Source: Comamonadaceae bacterium
Lineage (GTDB): Bacteria; Pseudomonadota; Gammaproteobacteria; Burkholderiales; Burkholderiaceae_C
DNA length: 39,372 bases
Assembly (NCBI GenBank): GCA_947373245.1
Contig: CANBWY010000017.1
Coordinates: 1 to 39,372, forward strand
Direction of reading: 5' to 3'
Under the pieces are notes generated by a model, which searched no databases, had not been told where the DNA came from, and saw only the letters and a program-made list of their open reading frames with translations. Both the position numbers and the translations under genes were made by a program. Positions 32,890 to 39,372 of this stretch are shown here, one piece after another (positions within the stretch are counted from its first letter, which is position 1; each line of letters starts with the position of its first letter).

Positions 32890-33900
32890 ATGAAATCTTC
32901 AAAAATAATTTTTATCGCGGCTTGCTTCTTTGGCCTTGCCCTATTTCCGGCGCTCAGCGGCAGCTTCGGGGTCGATTTGGTGACCAAGATCATGATCTTT
33001 GCCATCTTCGCCCTGAGCCTTGAGCTCTTAGTTGGTAGCACCGGCTTGGTGTGTTTTGGTCAAGCGGCGTTCTTTGGCATTGGCGCTTACGCCACGGTTC
33101 TCTTGTCACCACAAGATGGCGCAGCGTCTTTGTATGTCTTGCTGCCCGCGTGCATCGCGGTTGCAGGCCTGTATGCCTTGCTGGTGGGGGCCTTGTCGCT
33201 TCGCACCAAGGGGGTGTACTTCATCATGGTGACGCTGGCCTTCGCGCAAATGGCCTATTACGTCGTGCACGACACGCCCTTGGGCGGTGGTACCGATGGC
33301 ATCTATTTGATGATGAAGCCCGTGGGGGGATCACTCATTGATCTGGACGGCCCCTTGACCCTGTATGGCTTCACACTGCTGTGCCTCGTGGCGGTGTTTG
33401 GATTCTTGTCGGTTCTTTTGCGATCCCGCTTTGGCCGCGCACTCGCCGGCATACGTGTGAATGAACAGCGCATGCGTGCCACGGGCTTTTCCACCTACCC
33501 CTACAAATTAGCCGCCTTTGTTATTTCAGGCGGCATTGCAGGTCTTGCTGGTTTTTTATTCGCCGTCAAAGATGGCTTTGTCAACCCAGAACTCATGAGC
33601 TGGCATTTGTCCGGAGAAGTTTTGATCATGGTGATTTTGGGCGGCCTCGGCCATTTGCGCGGTGCCTTCATCGGTGCTTTCGCATTTGCCCTGCTGCAAG
33701 AGCTTTTCAAATCTGAAGCCATTTTTGGTGAGTTTGCAAAACACTGGCACATGGGCTTGGGGCTGACCATCATCACCAGCGTGGCTTTGCTGCCCAGGGG
33801 CCTTGTTGGGCTGCCTGAGCAATGGCGCGCCAGACTGATAGGCCGACGCACCCCTTTGGTTGCGCTTGACACTGCGGAGGCGCCACATGCTTCCCACTGA
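32890..33900 (+). CDS. livM: Liv-type ABC transporter permease (LivM family), box cassette
   Basis: A membrane protein of 336 residues. Markers are IFALSLELLVGSTGLVCFGQ, SLRTKGVYFIMVTLAFAQMA and GIRVNEQRMRATGFSTYPYK. A cytoplasmic tail of about 30 residues follows the last helix. It forms the channel with LivH. The last 14 bases overlap the start of the next ATPase gene, whose ribosome site lies inside livM. Confidence 0.92.
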   Translation: MKSSKIIFIAACFFGLALFPALSGSFGVDLVTKIMIFAIFALSLELLVGSTGLVCFGQAAFFGIGAYATVLLSPQDGAASLYVLLPACIAVAGLYALLVGALSLRTKGVYFIMVTLAFAQMAYYVVHDTPLGGGTDGIYLMMKPVGGSLIDLDGPLTLYGFTLLCLVAVFGFLSVLLRSRFGRALAGIRVNEQRMRATGFSTYPYKLAAFVISGGIAGLAGFLFAVKDGFVNPELMSWHLSGEVLIMVILGGLGHLRGAFIGAFAFALLQELFKSEAIFGEFAKHWHMGLGLTIITSVALLPRGLVGLPEQWRARLIGRRTPLVALDTAEAPHASH

Positions 33901-34639
33901 CATTTTGCTGCGCTGCACCCACATCACACGTCGCTGGGGTGGACTGGTGGCCTTGAACGGCGTCTCGCTCACGTTGCAACGCGGCACGGTACATGCCGTG
34001 ATTGGTACCAATGGCGCGGGCAAGTCCACCTTGATCAACATTCTCTCCGGTGAGCTTGCCCCCTCGAGCGGCGAAGTCGAACTGCTGGGCCAACGCGTCA
34101 CCCATTGGCCGCAACCCAAACGCGCGCAAGCGGGCTTGGGACGCAGCTACCAACGCAACACCATTTTTCCAAGCTTCACCGTCCTAGAGAATTGCCGCCT
34201 CGCGGCGCAAGCGCACACTCAAAAGCCATGGTATTGGTGGGAAGACGCACAAAAATGCGAGCGCAGCACCCACGCCGCGCGCGAGGCCGCCCTTCGTGCG
34301 GGGTTGGAGCAACTGCTAGAGCGCCCCGCAGGCCTGCTCTCGCATGGCCAAAAACGTCAACTCGAAATCGCCATGTGCTTGGCCACACACCCGCAAGTGT
34401 TGCTGCTGGACGAGCCCCTGGCAGGCATGGGCGCCGAAGAAACCGAACGCATGCTGGCACTCCTGACAGAACTCAAGAAAAACCACGCCATCTTGTTGGT
34501 CGAACATGACATGGATGCGGTGTTTCGCATTTCTGACTGCATCACGGTCATGGTCAATGGTGCGGTGATCGCCTCAGGCTCACCTGAGTTTGTGCGCAAC
34601 AGCCACGAAGTACGACAAGCATATTTAGGAGAGCATTGA
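33887..34639 (+). CDS. livG: Liv-type ABC transporter ATPase (LivG family), box cassette
   Basis: An ATPase of 250 residues: Walker A GTNGAGKST, Q-loop RSYQRNTIFP, signature LSHGQKRQLE, Walker B VLLLDEP and the switch histidine in VEHDMD. The ATG at MLPTDILLRC is used because GGAGG lies seven bases before it; a TTG nine codons upstream has no such site. It overlaps livM by 14 bases and is followed one base later by livF. Confidence 0.91.
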   Translation: MLPTDILLRCTHITRRWGGLVALNGVSLTLQRGTVHAVIGTNGAGKSTLINILSGELAPSSGEVELLGQRVTHWPQPKRAQAGLGRSYQRNTIFPSFTVLENCRLAAQAHTQKPWYWWEDAQKCERSTHAAREAALRAGLEQLLERPAGLLSHGQKRQLEIAMCLATHPQVLLLDEPLAGMGAEETERMLALLTELKKNHAILLVEHDMDAVFRISDCITVMVNGAVIASGSPEFVRNSHEVRQAYLGEH

Positions 34640-34640
34640 G

Positions 34641-35354
34641 ATGCACTCAGAACTCATCGTCCACGCGGAGAACGTTCACGCTTGGTACGGCTCCAGCCAT
34701 ATCTTGCATGGCATTGATCTGCAAATTCAGCGCGGTGAAACCGTCGGTCTTCTGGGGCGCAACGGCATGGGCAAAAGCACCTTGATACGAACACTGCTGG
34801 GCCATGTCACGCAACGCGATGGTCGCATCAGTTTGTTTGGGCAAGACGCCTCTCAATTCAAACCCCATCAGGTTGCGCGATTGGGCGTGGCCTATGTGCC
34901 TGAAGGCCGTGGCGTATTTCCAAACTTAACCGTGCGTGAAAACTTGGTCATGGCAGCGCGCCCTGCAGTCGATGGTCGAAATGACTGGACGTTCGATCGC
35001 GTGATGCACACCTTTCCACGCTTACAAGAACGCTTGACCAATTTGGGTTCTGAGCTGTCTGGGGGAGAACAACAAATGTTGTCCATTGGCCGGGCGTTGA
35101 TGACACACCCTGACTTGATCATCTTGGATGAAGCCACCGAAGGTTTGGCCCCGCTCATCGTGGCAGACATTTGGCGCGTCATTGGTGAAATCCGCGCGAG
35201 CGCCATCGCCACGCTGATCGTTGACCGCGACTACCGCAAAGTGTTGGCGCAATCCGATCACGCCATCGTCCTTCAAAAAGGACAAGTGGTCATGCGCGAC
35301 ACCTCAGAAAACGTCGCGAATGACCCCGAGTTATCGGTCTACCTAGGCGTCTGA
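34641..35354 (+). CDS. livF: Liv-type ABC transporter ATPase (LivF family), box cassette
   Basis: An ATPase of 237 residues with an intact Walker A (GRNGMGKST), signature LSGGEQQML, Walker B LIILDEA and a C-terminal YLGV. The usual EQN after the switch strand is replaced by VDRDY, a mild departure. It ends the benzoate uptake operon. The last codons and stop are tandemly duplicated as a 12-base unit just beyond the gene. The next gene, pcaF, converges on it with 40 bases between. Confidence 0.91.
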   Translation: MHSELIVHAENVHAWYGSSHILHGIDLQIQRGETVGLLGRNGMGKSTLIRTLLGHVTQRDGRISLFGQDASQFKPHQVARLGVAYVPEGRGVFPNLTVRENLVMAARPAVDGRNDWTFDRVMHTFPRLQERLTNLGSELSGGEQQMLSIGRALMTHPDLIILDEATEGLAPLIVADIWRVIGEIRASAIATLIVDRDYRKVLAQSDHAIVLQKGQVVMRDTSENVANDPELSVYLGV

Positions 35355-35367
35355 GTAGGCGTCTGAG
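35344..35367. repeat. 12-bp tandem duplication over the livF stop
   Basis: TAGGCGTCTGAG occurs twice back to back (35344-35355 and 35356-35367). The first copy includes the last codons and the stop of livF; the second carries the same in-frame stop 12 bases on. The protein is unchanged. It looks like a slippage duplication in the short gap between convergent operons. Confidence 0.8.
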
Positions 35368-35394
35368 GCGCTGCATGGCTCTCGTGGATAGAGG

Positions 35395-36597
35395 TTAGAC
35401 CCGCTCCACGATCAGCGCAATGCCTTGACCCACGCCAATGCACATGGTGCACAAGGCATAGCGTCCACGCGTGCGGTGCAGCTGGTTCACGGCCGTGGTG
35501 ACCAGTCGAGCGCCACTCGCTCCCAAAGGATGACCCAAAGCAATAGCCCCCCCGTTGGGGTTGACGCGCGGGTCATCATCTTGGAGCCCGAGCTGCCTCA
35601 GCACCGCCAAACCCTGCGCCGCAAAGGCCTCATTGAGTTCAATCACATCCATTTGCGCAAGTGTCAGCCCCGTCAGCGCCAAGACCTTTTGCGTCGCAGG
35701 CGCAGGCCCGATGCCCATAATGCGAGGCGGCACACCCGCCGTTGCCATGCCCACAATTCGGGCGCGGGGTGTTAACCCTTGGCGCGCGGCTGAGGCCTCA
35801 TCGGCCAGCAAGACGGCACATGCGCCATCGTTCACGCCACTGGCATTGCCAGCCGTCACCGTGCCATCGACGCGCACCACGGGTTTGAGTTTGGCCAAAG
35901 ACGCCATGCTGGTCGCGCGTGGATGTTCGTCTTGGTGCACCACCACCGCATCGCCTTTTTTTTGCGGGATCGTGACCGCACAAATTTCCGCGTCAAAGAA
36001 ACCCGACTCTTGGGCCGCCACCGCTTTCAATTGACTGGCCAAGGCCATCTTGTCTTGGTCTTCGCGGTTGATGTGGAATTCGGTGGCCACGTTCTCTGCC
36101 GTTTCAGGCATGGCGTCCACACCGTACTTGTCTTTCATCAACGTGTTGATGAAACGCCAGCCAATCGTGGTGTCGTAAACCGCGTTGTTGCGGCTGAAGG
36201 CACTTTCGGCTTTGGGCATGACGAAGGGGGAGCGGCTCATGCTCTCCACGCCACCCGCAATCATCAAGGTGGCCTCGCCCGCTTTGATGGCGCGCGCTGC
36301 GGTACCAATCGCATCCATGCCAGAGCCACACAAACGGTTGATCGTGGTGCCGGGCAACTCCAACGGCAGGCCTGCCAACAAGCTGGACATATGGCCCACG
36401 TTGCGGTTGTCTTCGCCAGCTTGGTTGACGCAGCCATAGATCAAATCGGTCACCGCCATCCAATCCACATTGGGATTGCGTGCCATCAAGGCCCGCAGGG
36501 GCACAGCCCCTAAATCATCGGTACGCACGGACGACAACGCGCCCCCGTAACGCCCAAATGGTGTACGGATGGCGTCACAGATAAACGCTTGTTTCAT
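35395..36597 (-). CDS. pcaF: 3-oxoadipyl-CoA thiolase
   Basis: A thiolase of 400 residues. The nucleophile is Cys90 in NRLCGSGMDA, with His356 in GHPLGASGARL and Cys386 in CTMCIGVGQG. The start MKQAFICDAIRTPFGRYGGA and the CVNQAGEDNRNV segment are those of PcaF/PaaJ-type thiolases rather than acetoacetyl-CoA thiolases. It cleaves 3-oxoadipyl-CoA to succinyl-CoA and acetyl-CoA, the last step shared by the Box, phenylacetate and protocatechuate routes. It is the last gene of the minus-strand run boxB-boxA-hydratase-pcaF. Confidence 0.9.
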   Translation of the reverse strand: MKQAFICDAIRTPFGRYGGALSSVRTDDLGAVPLRALMARNPNVDWMAVTDLIYGCVNQAGEDNRNVGHMSSLLAGLPLELPGTTINRLCGSGMDAIGTAARAIKAGEATLMIAGGVESMSRSPFVMPKAESAFSRNNAVYDTTIGWRFINTLMKDKYGVDAMPETAENVATEFHINREDQDKMALASQLKAVAAQESGFFDAEICAVTIPQKKGDAVVVHQDEHPRATSMASLAKLKPVVRVDGTVTAGNASGVNDGACAVLLADEASAARQGLTPRARIVGMATAGVPPRIMGIGPAPATQKVLALTGLTLAQMDVIELNEAFAAQGLAVLRQLGLQDDDPRVNPNGGAIALGHPLGASGARLVTTAVNQLHRTRGRYALCTMCIGVGQGIALIVERV

Positions 36598-36625
36598 ATT
36601 CCCTAGGTCCCTATGTCGTCCATCG

Positions 36626-37417
36626 TCATGCCATCCAGCTGGGGGGGCGTTTGCTCAAGAATGCGGCAAAGCCTTCTTTGGCCTCGTCACTGCCGCGCAC
36701 TCGGCTGATGGTTTGCGCCGTCAGTTCACGGACCTCATCCGTGATGGGGCCGACCTCCAGCTGACCAAACAGTTGTTTAATTTCTCGCATCGCCATCGGC
36801 CCACTGGCCAGCAACTCATGCACCATGGCCTCCACGGCTGGGTCCAGCGATTCCAAGGGCACCACTTTTTGCACCAAGCCCATCATCAGCGCTTCCTCCG
36901 CTGGGATTCGGGTGGTCGTCAACGCCAATCGCTTCGCATGGCGCTTACCCACCGCGTTGGTCACATAAGGGCCAATCACCGCAGGCAAGATACCAAACTT
37001 CGCCTCGCTCACGGCAAAGCTGGCATTGCTGGCCGCGATGGCCATGTCACACGCGGCCACTAGGCCGACACCGCCGCCCAGCGCAGCGCCCTGCACGCGG
37101 GCCACCGTGGGTTTGGGACACGACTCAATCCTCGCCAGCATGGCTGCAAATTTTCTGGCGTCTTGTAAATTCCAATCCTGTGTGGCTTGACTGGCGCGTT
37201 GCATCCATTGCAGATCCGCACCCGCACTGAAATGTTTGCCGTCGCCTGCCAACACAATCACTCTGACCTTGGGGTCGAGGATCAATTGTTCAAACGCTTG
37301 GTCAAGCTCCGAAATCATCAGCTCATCAAACGCATTGAAAACCGCAGGTCGCGACATCGTCACGGTCGCAGCACCTGATTGAGATTGCACGACGGCAATG
37401 GTTTTCCATTCGGTCAT
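36626..37417 (-). CDS. Enoyl-CoA hydratase/isomerase (crotonase family) of the box pathway
   Basis: A crotonase-fold protein of 263 residues. The oxyanion-hole regions are GKHFSAGADLQWM and GAALGGGVGLVAACDMAIA, followed by VSEAKFGILPAVIGPYV. This last segment resembles methylglutaconyl-CoA hydratase-like (LiuC-type) members. Position between boxA and pcaF suggests it hydrates or isomerises the dehydroadipyl-CoA made after ring opening, leading to 3-hydroxyadipyl-CoA. The frame extends five codons to a TTG overlapping boxA, but the ATG used has GAGG nine bases before it. A 3-hydroxyadipyl-CoA dehydrogenase is not seen in the window. Confidence 0.82.
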   Translation of the reverse strand: MTEWKTIAVVQSQSGAATVTMSRPAVFNAFDELMISELDQAFEQLILDPKVRVIVLAGDGKHFSAGADLQWMQRASQATQDWNLQDARKFAAMLARIESCPKPTVARVQGAALGGGVGLVAACDMAIAASNASFAVSEAKFGILPAVIGPYVTNAVGKRHAKRLALTTTRIPAEEALMMGLVQKVVPLESLDPAVEAMVHELLASGPMAMREIKQLFGQLEVGPITDEVRELTAQTISRVRGSDEAKEGFAAFLSKRPPSWMA

Positions 37418-37428
37418 CGCACGCAACC

Positions 37429-38709
37429 TCAATAAGTTTCTAAATGCAATCGGCCTTGTTTCTTCAACAAGGGGCCTAATTTTTCCCAGTTCTCACCGTG
37501 GCTCTCAGCGATATCTCGCAGCGCCAAGACCACGCCTTCTTCCATGCTTTTCAAACCGCACACATAAAAGTACGTGTTGGGGTCTTTCAGCAGCTCTGCC
37601 AAATCAGCTTGACGTTCGCGCATCAAATCTTGGACGTAGCGCTTGGGCTGCCCGGCGGTGCGTGAAAAGGCGAAATTGATGTCGATGAAATCTTTGGGCA
37701 ATTTCTGTAGCGGCCCAAAATACGGCAACTCTTCTTTGGTTCTCGCGCCGAAAAAGAGCATCAGCTTGCCGCTGACAAATTTGCCGCTTTGGCGCAGGCG
37801 ATGGCGCCACTCCGTCATGGCACGCATGGGGGCGCTGCCCGTGCCTGTGCAGATCATCACCAGATGCGACTTGGGATGGTTGGGCATCAGAAAACTCGTG
37901 CCAAACGGACCAATCACTTGGACCTCGTCACCGGTTTTCAAATCGCACAAGAAATTAGACGCCGTCCCTTTCACAGGCTTGCCGTGGTGGTCCTCCACCA
38001 CGCGCTTGACGGTCAACGACAAGTTGTTGTAACCCGGGCGTTCGCCATTGCGGGGGCTGGCAATGGAATACTGGCGTGCATGATGCGGCTTGCCTTGCTC
38101 GTCCAGCCCGGGCGGGATGATGCCGATCGACTGCCCCTCCAACACCGGAAAAGGCATGCTGCCAAAGTCCAACACAATGTGATGCGTCTCGTTGGCCGTC
38201 CCGGCCTCATTGACTTGCACATTGCCAACCACGCTTGCGGTGACAGGCGCTTTGGGCCCATGCAAGTTGGCATAAGGATGCGCTGCGGACCAAGGGGGTG
38301 TGGTTGCGCCATACACGCTTGAGTTGAACTCGCCGCCCTCACCTGCGTTGGCGCTGGTGGAGGCCATGGTCGAGCTCATGGGGGCGCTGCTGAGCACGGC
38401 ACTGTCAACCGCGCCGCCAGCCGCTTCAAGCGCAGCGTCTGTCAACGGGGCAGGCAACTCATCCCACGTCAGTTGTTCTTCAATGCTGTAGGCCGAGGCT
38501 TTGGGCATTGTGTGCCAGTGGTCAATCGAGCCCGTCGGGCAAGGGGGCACACAGGCCATGCAGCCATTGCATTTGTCTGCCATGACCACATAGTTGCGCG
38601 CGTCATGCGTGATCGCCCCCACCGGACAAGTCGCTTCACACGTGTTGCATCTGATGCAGATCTCTGGATCAATCAAATGCTGTTGTATCAGTTCGGTGGT
38701 GGCGTTCAT
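37429..38709 (-). CDS. boxA: Benzoyl-CoA 2,3-epoxidase reductase subunit BoxA
   Basis: A protein of 426 residues that joins a two-cluster ferredoxin to a flavin reductase. Two 4Fe-4S motifs are [12 protein letters not shown] (Cys18, 21, 24, 28) and [12 protein letters not shown] (Cys47, 50, 53, 57). A linker of about 65 residues rich in Ala, Ser and Gly follows (90-155). The FNR-type domain shows RQYSIASP for FAD and [12 protein letters not shown] and [11 protein letters not shown] for NADPH. BoxA delivers electrons to the di-iron epoxidase BoxB, which converts benzoyl-CoA to its 2,3-epoxide. It lies 21 bases after boxB. A cytoplasmic enzyme. Confidence 0.92.
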   Translation of the reverse strand: MNATTELIQQHLIDPEICIRCNTCEATCPVGAITHDARNYVVMADKCNGCMACVPPCPTGSIDHWHTMPKASAYSIEEQLTWDELPAPLTDAALEAAGGAVDSAVLSSAPMSSTMASTSANAGEGGEFNSSVYGATTPPWSAAHPYANLHGPKAPVTASVVGNVQVNEAGTANETHHIVLDFGSMPFPVLEGQSIGIIPPGLDEQGKPHHARQYSIASPRNGERPGYNNLSLTVKRVVEDHHGKPVKGTASNFLCDLKTGDEVQVIGPFGTSFLMPNHPKSHLVMICTGTGSAPMRAMTEWRHRLRQSGKFVSGKLMLFFGARTKEELPYFGPLQKLPKDFIDINFAFSRTAGQPKRYVQDLMRERQADLAELLKDPNTYFYVCGLKSMEEGVVLALRDIAESHGENWEKLGPLLKKQGRLHLETY

Positions 38710-38730
38710 GAGACGAGTTAATGCGAAGGG

Positions 38731-39372
38731 TTAGTTGAATCGAACGTAATCAAAGTCTACGGCTTGGCGGTTGATGCCCATCACAGGAGGCGCAATCCAG
38801 TTGGCAAACTTGCCAGGCTCCACGACGCGGCCCATCAGGCTTGCCACAAAGGCGCGGTCTTCGTTCGAAGGCAACCACTCGCCGACCTTGGCCATCCACT
38901 CTTCATCGCTCACCACACGGCCGTCGGGCGTGATTTTGGCGCCGGACAAAGAGCCGATGTTGCGGTGGAACGCTTTGTGTGGCGCTGTCAATGTGAAAGG
39001 AATACCAGCCTTGGTGATCACACGGTTCCAACGGTCGATGCCGCCTTTGGAGTCGGTAATGTAGTCGTCGCGCAGCACTTCGTTCAAAGCGTTGAGCATC
39101 GGCACTTCTTTCTCGACCAGTGAGCCGTTTTCCACGGACAAGATCTTGTAGGTGTTGCCCTTCAAAACATGGTCGTCACTGCGCTTGCCTTCTTCGTAAC
39201 GGCCCTTCAAGCCGGAGCTGTAGAAGGTGGCGGCGTTGGACGACTGGTCGGCACCGAACAAATCGATGGTCACCGAGAAGTGGAAGTTGATGTAGCGCTG
39301 GATGGTCGGCAAATCGATCACACCGGCAGCGCGCAGCTTGGCCACGTCGTCGGTCTTGAGCTGGTTCATCAC
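38731..39372 (-). CDS. boxB: Benzoyl-CoA 2,3-epoxidase oxygenase subunit BoxB, C-terminal part
   Basis: Only the last 213 codons or so are in the window; the reading frame runs off the right edge, so the ATG seen near the edge is an internal methionine, not the start. The C-terminus matches BoxB: LRAAGVIDLPTIQRYINFHF, SVTIDLFGADQSSNAATFYS, LNEVLRDDYITDSKGGIDRW and the end VDFDYVRFN. BoxB is a class I di-iron monooxygenase that makes 2,3-epoxybenzoyl-CoA; its iron ligands are mostly in the missing part. boxC, for ring opening, would be expected just beyond the edge. Confidence 0.88.
   Translation of the reverse strand: MMNQLKTDDVAKLRAAGVIDLPTIQRYINFHFSVTIDLFGADQSSNAATFYSSGLKGRYEEGKRSDDHVLKGNTYKILSVENGSLVEKEVPMLNALNEVLRDDYITDSKGGIDRWNRVITKAGIPFTLTAPHKAFHRNIGSLSGAKITPDGRVVSDEEWMAKVGEWLPSNEDRAFVASLMGRVVEPGKFANWIAPPVMGINRQAVDFDYVRFN

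Noticed and set aside
35395-36597. Acetyl-CoA acetyltransferase (acetoacetyl-CoA thiolase) as the call for this gene
   Set aside because: The N-terminal and CVNQAGEDNRNV segments and the box context favour 3-oxoadipyl-CoA thiolase.

Overview
The window looks like part of a Burkholderiales chromosome, most likely Comamonadaceae-like. The basis is the set of families: a Comamonas-type 3-hydroxybenzoate 4-hydroxylase with its MarR regulator, a Nag-type salicylate 5-hydroxylase with a NahR-like LysR, the aerobic benzoyl-CoA (box) genes with a BoxR-type regulator, and many Liv, TRAP and TctC-type uptake proteins. No genus can be fixed from the sequence alone. No tRNA, rRNA, insertion sequence, phage or CRISPR array was seen, and no gap between genes exceeds about 210 bases.

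The window is a dense island for peripheral aromatic-acid catabolism. Left to right: (1) 105-1322, an HD-GYP membrane protein; (2) 1386-5281, mobA diverging from mobR plus an MFS transporter (3-hydroxybenzoate to protocatechuate); (3) 5332-12759, minus strand, a benzoylformate decarboxylase, a complete TRAP transporter and a two-subunit molybdenum hydroxylase, diverging from a LysR gene (12874-13782); (4) 13899-18495, a five-gene Liv-type ABC importer, followed by a lone Stealth-family sugar-phosphate transferase; (5) 19837-23176, four consecutive genes for exported proteins (carboxymuconolactone-decarboxylase-like, metallo-beta-lactamase-fold, and two solute-binding proteins without permeases); (6) 23165-26277, salicylate 5-hydroxylase nagG-nagH-nagAb diverging from nagR; (7) 26278-35354, boxR with a DUF2889 gene, diverging from an operon of a DUF4863 protein, benzoate-CoA ligase, an alpha/beta hydrolase and a second complete Liv importer; (8) 35395-39372, minus strand, boxB (cut by the window edge), boxA, a crotonase-family hydratase and a 3-oxoadipyl-CoA thiolase.

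The genes form a funnel. 3-Hydroxybenzoate goes to protocatechuate, salicylate to gentisate, benzoylformate to benzaldehyde and probably on to benzoate, and benzoate to benzoyl-CoA and, through Box enzymes and beta-oxidation-like steps, to 3-oxoadipyl-CoA, succinyl-CoA and acetyl-CoA. Each branch has its own regulator (MobR, a LysR, NagR, BoxR) and nearby uptake genes. Ring-cleavage dioxygenases for protocatechuate and gentisate, the NagAa reductase, boxC and the semialdehyde dehydrogenase are not in the window.

The best regulatory calls are a near-consensus mobA promoter with an 18-bp palindrome over its -10, a NahR-type box between nagR and nagG, and a box promoter flanked by two copies of a GTGCATYATA element. 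The best candidates for new biology are the mdlC-TRAP-molybdoenzyme operon, the block of four exported proteins beside the salicylate genes, the cupin-like DUF4863 gene leading the box operon, and a LivF ATPase with arginine at the Walker A lysine.
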